64,000 nucleotides of DNA from assembly GCF_047314965.1 (NCBI RefSeq), contig NZ_JBLBVK010000055.1, positions 1 to 64,000 on the forward strand, written 5' to 3'. Below the pieces are notes generated by a model. It was not told where the DNA came from. It saw only the letters and a program-made list of their open reading frames with translations, and did no database searches. This stretch comes from JAVJUV01 sp047314965 (GTDB lineage Bacteria; Pseudomonadota; Alphaproteobacteria; Rhodobacterales; Rhodobacteraceae). Shown here one piece after another: positions 24,311 through 33,125 of the stretch. Within the stretch, counting starts at the first letter, position 1; each line of letters begins with the position of its first letter. Position numbers and translations under genes: made by a program.

Positions 24311-25312
24311 TTAGTTCAAAGCCGCATCCGTGATCTCGCTGGTCCATGCACCGGTCGGCTCCTTGGTGATGGCCGGGTTGTCGGGGCTGACGGCCTTCAG
24401 CAGCGTCTGCACCGTCTGCTCATAGTCGGCCGGGTCAAGCGCTCCGGTGGACCCCTCGGTCAGCTTGTTCACCTCGCCCATCATGTAGACCTGGTGGTCA
24501 AGCGTCTGGGCACCGGTCTCATCGTTGTCCAGAACGATCTGAGCCGCCTCTTCCGGGTTCTGGCGGGCATAGTCCCAGCCCTTCATCGAGGCACGCACGA
24601 AGCGGACCATCTTGTCCTTGAAGGCCTCGTCGGCAAGGTTGTCTTCGAGAACATAGAGGCCGTCCTCCAGCATGCCGAAACCTTCTTCGAGATAGTTGAA
24701 GGTGACCAGTTCGTCCTCGCCGATGCCACCCTGTAGGATCTGACGGTACTCGTTGTAGGTCATGGTCGAGATGCAGTCTGCCTGACCTTGCAGCAGCGGA
24801 TCCGCGCTGAAGGCCTGCTTGATAACGGTCACGCCATTGTCGTCCGCGCCATCGGTCTCGATTCCAAGCGAGGCCATCCACGCATAGAACGGATACTCGT
24901 TGCCGAAGAACCAGACACCCATCGTCTTGCCAACGAAGTCATCCGTGGTGGCAATGCCGTTTTCCTTGAGGCAGTTCACCTGAAGCCCGCCCCGCTTAAA
25001 GGGCTGGGCGATGTTGACCAGCGGCACTCCGCGCTCGCGCGCAGCCAGACCGGCGGCCATCCAGGTGGTGATCACATCAGCGCCGCCGCCGGCAATGACT
25101 TGCTCGGGCGCGATGTCGGGACCACCCGGCTTGATCGTGACGTCCAGACCCTCTTCTTCGTAGAAGCCCTTGTCCTTGGCCACGAAATAGCCCGCGAACT
25201 GGGCCTGCGTGACCCACTTCAACTGCAACGTGACGCTGTCTGCGTGCGAGCCGGCCAGCGCCGCACCGGCGCTCAGACCCAGCGCCAGTGCGGCGCTCAG
25301 TACGGTTTTCAT
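24311..25312 (-). CDS. NMT1/ThiY-like ABC transporter substrate-binding protein
   Basis: 333-residue periplasmic protein with a Sec signal (MKTVLSAALALGLSAGAALA, cleavage near residue 20). The mature part is NMT1/THI5-like: LQLKWVTQAQFAGYFVAKDKG at the start, EEEGLDV, then PEQVIAGGGADV near 70. This family binds pyrimidine-like or aromatic compounds. It is the last gene of a cluster with dihydropyrimidinase and two permeases, so uracil, thymine or a hydantoin/ureide is the likely cargo. The ATG at 25312 follows GGGAG; the ATG five codons earlier overlaps that site and is less likely. Confidence 0.85.
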   Translation of the reverse strand: MKTVLSAALALGLSAGAALAGSHADSVTLQLKWVTQAQFAGYFVAKDKGFYEEEGLDVTIKPGGPDIAPEQVIAGGGADVITTWMAAGLAARERGVPLVNIAQPFKRGGLQVNCLKENGIATTDDFVGKTMGVWFFGNEYPFYAWMASLGIETDGADDNGVTVIKQAFSADPLLQGQADCISTMTYNEYRQILQGGIGEDELVTFNYLEEGFGMLEDGLYVLEDNLADEAFKDKMVRFVRASMKGWDYARQNPEEAAQIVLDNDETGAQTLDHQVYMMGEVNKLTEGSTGALDPADYEQTVQTLLKAVSPDNPAITKEPTGAWTSEITDAALN

Positions 25313-25345
25313 TGTCTTAACTCCCATTGTTGAACTCAGTTGAAC

Positions 25346-26254
25346 TCATTTTCTCTGTGACGGGTGCCAGAAGGTCACCCAGCGCTCGATAAGGGCCACC
25401 GCCCCGTAAAACAGCGATCCCGCCAAGGCGGCGACCGCAATCTCTGCCCAGACCATATCAAGGGCCAGTTGCCCGACACTGGTCGAAATCCGGAATCCCA
25501 TGCCCACGATGGGCGAGCCGAAGAACTCCGCCACGATCGCACCGATCAAAGCCAGAGTAGATGATATCTTGAGCCCGTTGAAGATGAACGGCATCGCGGC
25601 CGGCAACCGCAGCTTGAGAAGCGTCTGCCAGTAGCCGGCGGCATAGGTGCGCATAAGGTCCTTCTGCATAACGCTCGCCTCTTTCAGGCCCGCCACCGTG
25701 TTCACCAGCATCGGGAAGAAAACCATGGTAAAGACCACCGCCGCCTTCGACTGCCATCCGAACCCATACCACATGACGAAGATCGGCGCGGTGCCGACGA
25801 TGGGCAGCGCCGCCATGAAATTGCCGACCGGCAGGACACCCTTCTGCAGGAAAGGAGAGCGGTCCACCAGGATCGCGACCAGAACGGCAGTCGTGCAGCC
25901 CAGGGCATAGCCCGAAAGCGCCCCCATCACGAACGTCTGGACAAAATCCTGCCAGAGAAGATCCGTCGTCGTCGCGATCTTGGCGGCGATGTCGCTTGGC
26001 GCCGGCAGGATCACCAACGGCACGTCGAACAGCTTCACCGTCAGTTCCCAAAGCAGGATCAGCGCCAGACCGAAAAGAACCGGCACGACATAACGCGCCC
26101 AGCCTGCGCCGCTTTCCGAGATCACGGCGTTCAGCGCCCAAAGCCCCAGCCAGACCGCCAGAACAAATCCAAGCCTCCAGTCCATCACCAGCCCAAGCAG
26201 GACAACGGCCAGACCCACGATCAGAACGTTCCTCGCCGGCAAGGTCACGGTCAT
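25346..26254 (-). CDS. ABC transporter permease (NMT1-type importer)
   Basis: 302-residue permease with about six to seven helices. The BPD_transp_1 EAA-type loop appears as AAGYWQTLLKLRLPAAMPFIFNGLK near residue 205. Its ATG overlaps the stop of the other permease (ATGA), so the two are translationally coupled and probably form a heterodimer. It belongs to the SsuC/TauC/ThiX-like permease group, in keeping with the NMT1-type binding protein. Confidence 0.85.
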   Translation of the reverse strand: MTVTLPARNVLIVGLAVVLLGLVMDWRLGFVLAVWLGLWALNAVISESGAGWARYVVPVLFGLALILLWELTVKLFDVPLVILPAPSDIAAKIATTTDLLWQDFVQTFVMGALSGYALGCTTAVLVAILVDRSPFLQKGVLPVGNFMAALPIVGTAPIFVMWYGFGWQSKAAVVFTMVFFPMLVNTVAGLKEASVMQKDLMRTYAAGYWQTLLKLRLPAAMPFIFNGLKISSTLALIGAIVAEFFGSPIVGMGFRISTSVGQLALDMVWAEIAVAALAGSLFYGAVALIERWVTFWHPSQRK

Positions 26255-27225
26255 GGCCTGATCCCCATCCGTCTCAGCGTCATGCGCTCGACGAACCCGA
26301 TGATGCCCACAACCGACGCGGCCACGATCGCCGCCATGAAAAGCGCCGACCAGATCTGGATCGTCTGCCCGTAATAACTTCCCGCCAATAGCCGCGCGCC
26401 CAGCCCCTGCCCGCCGCCCGACGGCAATTCACCGACGATGGCACCGACCAGCGAGGCCGCCGCACCGATCTTGAGCGAGGCGAAGAGATAGGGCATCGAG
26501 GCCGGCAGCCTCAGCCGCCAGAAGGTCTGGCCGTTGCTGGCGTTGTAGGTCTTCAGAAGATCAAGCTGCATGGCATCTGGCGACCTCAGCCCCTTCACCA
26601 TGCCGACAACCACCGGGAAGAACGATAGATAGGCCGAGATCAGCGCCTTCGGCAGCAATCCTGTCAACCCGACCGAGGCCAGAACCACGATCACCATCGG
26701 CGCGATCGCCAGGATCGGAATGGTCTGAGACGCGATGGCCCAAGGCATAACGCTCATGTCCATGGCCCGGTTGTGCACAATGCCCACCGCCAGCAGGACG
26801 CCCAGGCCGGTACCGATCGCGAACCCGAGCAGCGTCGCCGAAAGTGTCGCCCACGCATGGAAGACAAGGCTCTTCTTCGACGTAACGGGCTCCATCACCG
26901 CCGTAGTCCAAAGCTCGGACAGAACCTGGTGCGGCGCCGGCAGACGTGGTTTCTCCTCGTTCCACGTGAACGGGATGGCCACCGGATTGGCCGCGGCAAG
27001 CGCGAACGCTCCCATGTCGCGACGCTCGCCCCGGTTCGGAGGCATTGCCTCGAAGCCGTGCTGACGGGCGAGGTTGACCGTGCCGTGGATGTTCATCGGC
27101 ACACAGGCCGCGTACCAGAGCGCAAGGATCGCGGCGACCACGGTGAGCACCGGCAAGACGGCGCCGACCAGAGGAAGCCCGATCCATCCGAGGCCACCCG
27201 ACCGGGAGATCGCGGCGTCGCTCAT
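26251..27225 (-). CDS. ABC transporter permease with periplasmic insert (NMT1-type importer)
   Basis: 324-residue permease. The first helix (about 17-42) is separated from the core by a periplasmic segment of about 70 residues containing PNRGERRDMG and a tryptophan-containing stretch. The core has the EAA loop TYNASNGQTFWRLRLPASMPYLFASL near residue 230. The start at 27225 excludes an upstream extension that is encoded by repeat DNA (copy B). It shares an ATGA overlap with the second permease. Confidence 0.83.
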   Translation of the reverse strand: MSDAAISRSGGLGWIGLPLVGAVLPVLTVVAAILALWYAACVPMNIHGTVNLARQHGFEAMPPNRGERRDMGAFALAAANPVAIPFTWNEEKPRLPAPHQVLSELWTTAVMEPVTSKKSLVFHAWATLSATLLGFAIGTGLGVLLAVGIVHNRAMDMSVMPWAIASQTIPILAIAPMVIVVLASVGLTGLLPKALISAYLSFFPVVVGMVKGLRSPDAMQLDLLKTYNASNGQTFWRLRLPASMPYLFASLKIGAAASLVGAIVGELPSGGGQGLGARLLAGSYYGQTIQIWSALFMAAIVAASVVGIIGFVERMTLRRMGIRP

Positions 27226-27230
27226 GAGGG

Positions 27231-27284
27231 TGCCATACCGCGTGCCATACGTTTTGCCGACGTTTGGCATACGTTTTGCCGATC
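27231..27284 (+). repeat. intergenic repeat family, copy B (tandem)
   Basis: TGCCATAC occurs at 27231 and 27243. The second is followed by GTTTTGCCGACG, and a further near-copy TGGCATACGTTTTGCCGA lies at 27265-27282. It sits in the 64-base gap between the ATPase and permease genes of one operon, so it does not obviously stop transcription. Confidence 0.7.
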
Positions 27285-27289
27285 GCGTC

Positions 27290-28114
27290 TCACAGCTCGT
27301 CCCCATGCCCCGCGCGCAGCCCTTCGCGCACCCTGTGGGCCACCTCGATGAACTCGGGCGTATCGCGAATATCCAGTGGCCGCTCCTTCGGCAAAGGGCT
27401 TTCGATCACGTCGGTGATCCGCCCCGGCCGGGGGCTCATCACCACGATTTTCGTAGACAAATAAACGGCTTCCGGGATCGAATGCGTGACGAAACCGATG
27501 GTTTTCCCGGTCCTCTCCCAAAGGCTCAGAAGCTCCTCGTTCAACCGGTCCCGCACGATCTCGTCCAGCGCTCCGAAGGGTTCGTCCATCAGCAGGATGT
27601 CCGCGTCGAACGCCAGGGCCCGCGCAATCGACGCCCGCTGCTGCATACCCCCCGACAACTGCCAGGGGAACTTTTTTCCAAACCCTTCCAGATCAACAAG
27701 TTGCAGGACATTTTTCACGCGGGTGTCCATCTCGGATTTCGCGTATCCCATGATCTCCAGTGGCAAACGGATGTTCCCCGCGATCGTCCGCCACGGATAC
27801 AGACCTGCTGCTTGAAAAACATAGCCGTAAGCCCTTGCTTTCCTTGCCTCATCCGGGCTCATTCCGTTGACCGTCAAGGTGCCGGCAGTCGGATGCTCCA
27901 GAGCGGCCACAGCCCTCAGAAACGTCGTCTTCCCACAGCCCGACGGACCGATGAACGACACGAAATCCCCACGCTCCACCGTCAGGTTCACGTCCTTGAG
28001 CGCGTGAACCGGCCCATCATTCGTCTGGAATGTCAGCGAAAGGCTTTTCGCTTCAATCACAGGCTTTTGCATAGCATTCCTCGCCGCAATTTCCGGCGCA
28101 GTGCCTCCGTCCAT
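27290..28114 (-). CDS. ABC transporter ATPase (NMT1-type importer)
   Basis: 274-residue ATPase of the nitrate/taurine/thiamine-precursor group. Walker A GPSGCGKTTFLRA near residue 55, signature LSGGMQQRASIARAL near 153, Walker B ILLMDEPFGALD near 174 and the switch TH(S) in GFVTHSIPEAV near 209. I chose the ATG at 28114, which overlaps the dihydropyrimidinase stop (ATGA). An ATG at 28072 with GCGAGGA before it is a fair alternative. The coupling ties this importer to pyrimidine degradation. Confidence 0.87.
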   Translation of the reverse strand: MDGGTAPEIAARNAMQKPVIEAKSLSLTFQTNDGPVHALKDVNLTVERGDFVSFIGPSGCGKTTFLRAVAALEHPTAGTLTVNGMSPDEARKARAYGYVFQAAGLYPWRTIAGNIRLPLEIMGYAKSEMDTRVKNVLQLVDLEGFGKKFPWQLSGGMQQRASIARALAFDADILLMDEPFGALDEIVRDRLNEELLSLWERTGKTIGFVTHSIPEAVYLSTKIVVMSPRPGRITDVIESPLPKERPLDIRDTPEFIEVAHRVREGLRAGHGDEL

Positions 28115-29568
28115 CAGACCCCCGTCGCCGGGATGCCCGTACGCTCGACCGGCCTCGGCGCGGTCAGTTCCTTCCACGACGACAGCGCCTTGTTCACCGG
28201 GTTGTTCGCCTTGCGCTTCACGAATTCGCCATGCCCTTCCTGCGTCCGGATTTCCCCATCGAAGACGGCGACCTGACCGCGCGTCAGCACGAAGCGCGGC
28301 AAGCCCTTCACCTTGTGACCTTCGAAGACGTTGTAATCGATGGCGGATTGCTGGGTCTTCGCGCTGATCGTCTTCTCCTTCTCGGGATCGAGGACAAGGA
28401 TATCCGCATCCGCACCTACCAGGATTGCGCCCTTCTTCGGGTAAGTGTTCAGGATCTTCGCGATATTCGTCGACGTCACCGCGACGAATTCATTGGGCGT
28501 TAACCTTCCTGTGCTAACACCATGGGTCCAGAGCATCGGGATCCGATCCTCCAGTCCGCCCGTTCCGTTGGGGATCTTGGTGAAATCACCCACGCCGAAG
28601 CGCTTCTGCTCGGTGGTGAATGCGCAGTGGTCGGTGGCGACGACCGACAGAGACCCCGATTGCAGACCGGCCCAAAGGCTGTCCTGATGCTGCTTGTTAC
28701 GGAAAGGCGGCGACATCACGCGCTGTGCCGCGTGGTCCCAGTCCTTGTTGAAGTACTCGGTCTCGTCCAGAGTCAGATGCTGGATCAGCGGCTCGCCCCA
28801 GACCCGCTTGCCTTGCATCCGTGCCCGCCGGATCGCCTCGTGCGCCTCTTCACAAGAGGTATGCACCACGTAAAGCGGCACCCCTGCCATGTCGGCAATC
28901 ATGATCGCCCGGTTCGTTGCCTCGCCTTCCACCTGCGCGGGACGCGAATAGGCATGTGCTTCGGGCCCGGTGTTTCCCTCAGCCATCAGCTTGGCCTGCA
29001 GCTCGGCGACGACATCGCCGTTTTCGGCGTGAACAAGCGCGATGCCACCCAATTCGCCCAACCGCTTGAACGACGCGTACATCTCGTCGTCGTTCACCAT
29101 CAGAGCCCCCTTGTAGGCCATGAAATGCTTGAATGTGGTGATGCCTTCCTTCTCGATCACGGTTTTCATCTCGTTGAAAACCTGCTCACCCCACCAGGTG
29201 ACCGCCATGTGATAGGAATAATCGCAATTGGCCCGCGTCGACTTGTTGTGCCACATCTGAAGCGCATCATGGAGCCCCTGCCCGGGAGACGGCAGAGCGA
29301 AATCCACCACCATCGTCGTACCGCCCGACAGAGCCGCCCGAGTTCCGCTCTCGAAATCATCCGACGAGTATGTCCCCATGAACGGCATCTCCAGATGCGT
29401 GTGAGGATCGATGCCGCCGGGCATGACGTAGCAGCCGGTCGCGTCCAGTTCCTCGTCACCTCTAAGCCCCTGACCGATCTCGACGATCTTGCCGCCTTCG
29501 ACAAGCACATCGGCCTCATAGGTCAGGTCCGCCGTCACAACGGTTCCATTCTTGATCACAGTCGACAT
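28114..29568 (-). CDS. hydA: dihydropyrimidinase
   Basis: 484-residue cyclic amidohydrolase that opens 5,6-dihydrouracil or dihydrothymine to the N-carbamoyl beta-amino acid. Metal ligands visible are DPHTHLE near residue 56, the carboxylated-lysine region FKHFMAYKG near 148, the histidines VHAEN near 180 and VVHTS near 236, and the late aspartate VATDHCAF near 314. GGGGAG precedes the ATG. It sits between an aldolase-like gene and the importer ATPase, and works after PreTA in the reductive pyrimidine pathway. Confidence 0.93.
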   Translation of the reverse strand: MSTVIKNGTVVTADLTYEADVLVEGGKIVEIGQGLRGDEELDATGCYVMPGGIDPHTHLEMPFMGTYSSDDFESGTRAALSGGTTMVVDFALPSPGQGLHDALQMWHNKSTRANCDYSYHMAVTWWGEQVFNEMKTVIEKEGITTFKHFMAYKGALMVNDDEMYASFKRLGELGGIALVHAENGDVVAELQAKLMAEGNTGPEAHAYSRPAQVEGEATNRAIMIADMAGVPLYVVHTSCEEAHEAIRRARMQGKRVWGEPLIQHLTLDETEYFNKDWDHAAQRVMSPPFRNKQHQDSLWAGLQSGSLSVVATDHCAFTTEQKRFGVGDFTKIPNGTGGLEDRIPMLWTHGVSTGRLTPNEFVAVTSTNIAKILNTYPKKGAILVGADADILVLDPEKEKTISAKTQQSAIDYNVFEGHKVKGLPRFVLTRGQVAVFDGEIRTQEGHGEFVKRKANNPVNKALSSWKELTAPRPVERTGIPATGV

Positions 29569-29630
29569 GGTAAACTCCCCGTATGTCCTTGTGGTCCCGG
29601 CTTTCTTCTTGGCTCAAATATGCCGGGGGT

Positions 29631-29649
29631 CCGGGGGCAGCGCCCCCGG
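29631..29649. repeat. G/C-rich hairpin, probable dispersed Rhodobacterales element
   Basis: CCGGGGGC (29631-29638), loop AGC and GCCCCCGG (29642-29649) form a perfect hairpin, preceded by CTCAAATATGCCGGGGGTC. Very similar strings are familiar to me from intergenic DNA of this family, but only this one copy is in the window. It lies between the dihydropyrimidinase and aldolase genes. Confidence 0.5.
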
Positions 29650-29656
29650 GGCTGTC

Positions 29657-30400
29657 TCAGTCCTTGTAGTCCGGTTCCTCACGATCGAGGATCCGCTTCA
29701 TCTCGGCGAAATGCGCGAACTCGGCATCCTTGTAGGTTTCCCACTCGGACGCGGTTTCCTCTGCAAGATTGTCGCCCATGACATTCAACTCCCGGCCGGT
29801 CGCATAGGCGAGCCACAATGTCTTTGCCGCACGTTCCAGGTGATAAAGCGCATCCCAGGCCTCGGCCACGCTGTCTCCAAGCGTGGTCACCCCGTGGTTG
29901 CCCATCATCACCGCCTTCTTGTCGCCGATGGCATTTGAAATACGCTCGCCTTCCTCCTCCGCTGTCGCGATGCCGCCGAAACTCATGTCATAGGCCAGAC
30001 GGTTGAAGAACCGCGCGGTGACCTGATCGATGGGCTTGATGATCGGGTCCTTCAGCCCGCAAAGCGCAGTCGCATGCGGCGGATGGATATGGAGCGCGAC
30101 ACGGGCCTGCGGCAGATTCCTGTGAAGCGCCGAGTGTATCGACCATGCCGACGGGTCCGGCGCGTCCGGGCGATTCATGGTTCCGGGGTCGTCGGCGTCG
30201 CAGAGTACGAGATCCGACGCCCTCACGCGTGACCAGTGAACCCAGCGTGGATTGACCAGGAACTTGCGGCCGTCCGCGCTGACGGCGGCCGAGAAGTGGT
30301 TCGCAACACCTTCGTGCCACTCGTTCCTGCAGGACAGACGGATCGCCGCGGCCAGGTCGATCCGGATTTGAGTTTCATTCAGGGTGTCAGGCGCATTCAT
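29657..30400 (-). CDS. class II aldolase/adducin-family protein
   Basis: 247-residue member of the class II aldolase fold. Zinc-site histidines are seen in HIHPPHATALCG (about residues 99-110) and in MMGNHGVTTLG near 172. LSCRNEWHEGVANHFSA near residue 18 is the typical N-terminal block. GGAGGGAGG lies just before the ATG at 30400. Family members split or epimerise sugar phosphates or decarboxylate keto acids; none of these reactions belongs to the standard pyrimidine route. Its place between dihydropyrimidinase and the amidohydrolase is therefore unexpected. Confidence 0.85.
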   Translation of the reverse strand: MNAPDTLNETQIRIDLAAAIRLSCRNEWHEGVANHFSAAVSADGRKFLVNPRWVHWSRVRASDLVLCDADDPGTMNRPDAPDPSAWSIHSALHRNLPQARVALHIHPPHATALCGLKDPIIKPIDQVTARFFNRLAYDMSFGGIATAEEEGERISNAIGDKKAVMMGNHGVTTLGDSVAEAWDALYHLERAAKTLWLAYATGRELNVMGDNLAEETASEWETYKDAEFAHFAEMKRILDREEPDYKD

Positions 30401-30467
30401 GACAGAATTCCTCCCTCCATTTCCCTTCCGGGAAACCGCCAAGCGCTTAAGAAAATTCTCGGCACGT

Positions 30468-31718
30468 TCACTCCACGATCTCCGCCGTTTCGACAACCGC
30501 ATGGAACAGCACATCCGCCCCCGCGGCGGCCCACTCCTTCGAGATCTCCTCGGCCTCGTTGTGCGAAAGCCCGTCGACGCAGGGACACATCACCATCGCC
30601 GTCGGCGCGACGTCGTTGATCCAGCAGGCATCGTGACCGGCACCCGAGACGATATCCATATGGGAATACCCCAGCCGCTCGGCAGCGTTCCGGACCGCAT
30701 TGACGCACCCGACGTCAAAGGCCGGCGGGTCGAACTGGCCGACGATCTGGGCCTCGAAGGTCACCCCGATCTCTTCGCAAATCTTGGGTGCCCGCTCCAT
30801 GAACTCATCGACCATGCCATTGAGCTTGTCGAGGATATGCGTCCGCATATCCACCGTGAAAACGACCTTGCCGGGGATGATGTTCCGGCTGTTCGGATAG
30901 ACGTCGATATGCCCGATCGCGCCCACCGCGTTGGGCTGGTTTTTCATCGCGATCTCGTGGACCAGCTCGGTCACCAGAGCGAGGCCACGCCCGGCGTTCT
31001 TCCGCATGTGCATGGGCGTTGAGCCCGTGTGGCTTTCCTTGCCGGTCACCGTGCATTCGATCCAGCGAAGTCCCTGCCCGTGGGTGACGACCCCGATGTC
31101 CTTGCCCTCGGCCTCCAGGATCGGGCCCTGTTCGATATGCAACTCGAACATGGCGTGCATCTCGCGCGCGCCGACTTCCTCATCGCCGACCCATCCGATC
31201 CGCTTCAATTCGTCACCGAATTTCAGCCCCTTTGCATCCACCCTGTCATAGGCCCAGTCCAGCGTGTGGCGTCCTGCAAACACGCCCGAGGCCAGCATGG
31301 CAGGCGCGAACCGCGTGCCCTCTTCATTTGTCCAGTTGACGACCACGATCGGATGCTTGGTCTTGATGTCCAGATCGTTCAGCGTGCGAATGATCTCAAG
31401 CCCACCGAGGACGCCAAGTACGCCGTCATATTTGCCGCCGGTCGGCTGCGTATCCAGGTGAGATCCGACGTAGACCGGCAATGCATCCGGGTCGGTGCCC
31501 TCGCGGCGGGCAAACATGCTGCCCATCTTGTCGACACCCATCGTGCAGCCCGCCTCTTCGCACCATTTCTGGAACAGGGCACGGCCCTCTGCATCAGCGT
31601 CGGTCAGGGTCTGGCGGTTATTTCCGCCCGCCACGCCGGGGCCGATCTTGGCCATCTCCATCAGGCTGTCCCACAAGCGGTCGCCATCGACTTTCATGTT
31701 TGCTGCTGGTGCGGCCAT
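30468..31718 (-). CDS. M20-family N-carbamoyl-beta-alanine / hydantoinase-type amidohydrolase
   Basis: 416-residue zinc amidohydrolase (AmaB/HyuC/beta-ureidopropionase group). Metal ligands are visible in GSHLDTQPTGGKYDG near residue 83, NWTNEEGTRF near 128 and GAGHDACW near 367. It should release beta-alanine (or 3-aminoisobutyrate), CO2 and ammonia from the product of dihydropyrimidinase. The ATG at 31718 has a GGGGAGA site; a frame extension to 31775 would run over the RutR operator. It is divergent from rutR, with the operator about 50 bases upstream. Confidence 0.88.
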   Translation of the reverse strand: MAAPAANMKVDGDRLWDSLMEMAKIGPGVAGGNNRQTLTDADAEGRALFQKWCEEAGCTMGVDKMGSMFARREGTDPDALPVYVGSHLDTQPTGGKYDGVLGVLGGLEIIRTLNDLDIKTKHPIVVVNWTNEEGTRFAPAMLASGVFAGRHTLDWAYDRVDAKGLKFGDELKRIGWVGDEEVGAREMHAMFELHIEQGPILEAEGKDIGVVTHGQGLRWIECTVTGKESHTGSTPMHMRKNAGRGLALVTELVHEIAMKNQPNAVGAIGHIDVYPNSRNIIPGKVVFTVDMRTHILDKLNGMVDEFMERAPKICEEIGVTFEAQIVGQFDPPAFDVGCVNAVRNAAERLGYSHMDIVSGAGHDACWINDVAPTAMVMCPCVDGLSHNEAEEISKEWAAAGADVLFHAVVETAEIVE

Positions 31719-31767
31719 CCCATTTCTCCCCGGCTTCGGTCTCTTTTCGGACCTGGTCTCAAAATGT

Positions 31768-31783
31768 TTGACCAATTGGTCAG
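31768..31783. promoter_or_regulatory. RutR operator
   Basis: TTGACCAATTGGTCAG matches 15 of 16 positions of the RutR palindrome TTGACCA-N2-TGGTCAA. It lies between the amidohydrolase gene and rutR, so RutR probably controls both directions and is released by uracil or thymine. Confidence 0.9.
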
Positions 31784-31906
31784 GATCACGCTAGCAGAGG
31801 AAAGGGGCCAGTCAAGCGCAGTGTCCCGGAATTGCAAACCGCATGGGCATCTGCCTTGTTCCTGAGCGAAAAACGGGCACGGGGCGAAGCTTTGAAGAGG
31901 ACCGCC

Positions 31907-32530
31907 GTGAACGTCGAACGCCCGCAAACACGCATTCAGAAGCGAAATCGCGAGGCGATTCTGGACGCAGCACTTGGCGTTTTCTCGACCGAGGGATTCC
32001 GCGGGGCGACCCTGGACCAAATCGCGTCCGAGGCCGGGCTTTCGAAACCGAACGTGCTGTATTACTTCGCGTCAAAGGAGGCGATTTACACCGAACTTCT
32101 GTCGCACCTTCTGGACACCTGGCTGGACCCCCTGCGCGAACTTGACCCGGCGGGCGACCCGATCGACGAAATCGTGAGCTACGTGCTCCGGAAATTCGAG
32201 ATGAGCCGTGCGTTCCCGCGGGAAAGCCGCTTGTTCGCCAACGAGATCGTGCAGGGTGCGCCCCGCATCATCGACCAGATCGAAGGGCCTCTGAAGGAAC
32301 TCGTGGACGAAAAGGCAGCGCTGATCGAAGCCTGGCAGAAAGCCGGACGACTGGCGGCTCTGGATGCCCGGCACCTGATCTTTTCGATCTGGGCCACGAC
32401 CCAGCACTACGCCGATTTCGACGCGCAGGTCCGCGGTATTCTGAAACCGACAGACGACGAGCATCTTACAGCTGCGTCGGAGTTTCTGACGTCGTTTTAC
32501 CGCAGAGCCCTTACCCCTTCGCCTGATTAA
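31907..32530 (+). CDS. rutR: TetR-family pyrimidine regulator RutR
   Basis: 207-residue regulator. The N-terminal helix-turn-helix TLDQIASEAGLSKPNVLYYFASKEAIY and the C-terminal LIFSIWATTQHYADFDAQV closely follow E. coli RutR, which binds uracil and thymine. No ATG is well placed. I chose the GTG at 31907 with AAGAGG upstream, which gives the family length; an ATG at 31832 would add 25 unrelated residues. It faces the amidohydrolase gene across a canonical operator. Confidence 0.9.
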   Translation: MNVERPQTRIQKRNREAILDAALGVFSTEGFRGATLDQIASEAGLSKPNVLYYFASKEAIYTELLSHLLDTWLDPLRELDPAGDPIDEIVSYVLRKFEMSRAFPRESRLFANEIVQGAPRIIDQIEGPLKELVDEKAALIEAWQKAGRLAALDARHLIFSIWATTQHYADFDAQVRGILKPTDDEHLTAASEFLTSFYRRALTPSPD

Positions 32531-32592
32531 CCCGTTCTTTACCTGCAAGCTATATGGTCATGAACGGTGGGGGTCTCTGTGAGGACCCGGGC

Positions 32593-33123
32593 ATGATTCC
32601 GTCCGTTACAATGCCAGCACAGGCGCCCAAGCCGGCCGCCACGAACGCGCCGCCAACAGCTAACAAAACCACGGCGCCTCCCGCGCCTGAAACCGCTCGG
32701 GGCAGTATCGGTGAAATGGCCGCCGGAAACCTGAGGGCCGAAACCGCGCTGGCCGTGGACGCCCCCGATCAGGTAGCCGTGGCGTCGCGCCTTCGAGACC
32801 AGGAAACCTCCGAACGGACCGACCGCGTTCAGGCCGACAGGGACAGCCCGACAGGCCCACCCCCGGCGTTCGAGGAAAGCCCGCTGGAACGTCAGGCACG
32901 CGTCGCCCTTGACCCGCCGGAAACCCGGAACACACCTGATGCACCGCCTGACGCCGAGCTACCGGAAACAGAGACCGCAAGACCCGACAGCAACCGACAG
33001 ACCGACGCTAAGGGAGATATCGATCCGCCACCCACGCGCCGGGAACGGGCCGAGGTGAGCTTTGCCGTGACTCGCACCTTGTCCGAGCCTCGGGAACCCG
33101 CCGCGCTGGACGTCTCGCGCTGA
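32593..33123 (+). CDS. hypothetical proline/alanine-rich disordered protein
   Basis: 176-residue protein, almost wholly low-complexity and rich in proline, alanine, aspartate and arginine, with no predicted helix bundle, signal peptide or membrane segment. The start at 32593 follows GAGGA; another ATG lies 13 codons upstream without a site. It comes 62 bases after rutR on the same strand and converges on the SUFU gene. I do not recognise it. Composition matches the genome, so it is not clearly foreign. Confidence 0.5.
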   Translation: MIPSVTMPAQAPKPAATNAPPTANKTTAPPAPETARGSIGEMAAGNLRAETALAVDAPDQVAVASRLRDQETSERTDRVQADRDSPTGPPPAFEESPLERQARVALDPPETRNTPDAPPDAELPETETARPDSNRQTDAKGDIDPPPTRRERAEVSFAVTRTLSEPREPAALDVSR

Positions 33124-33125
33124 CG

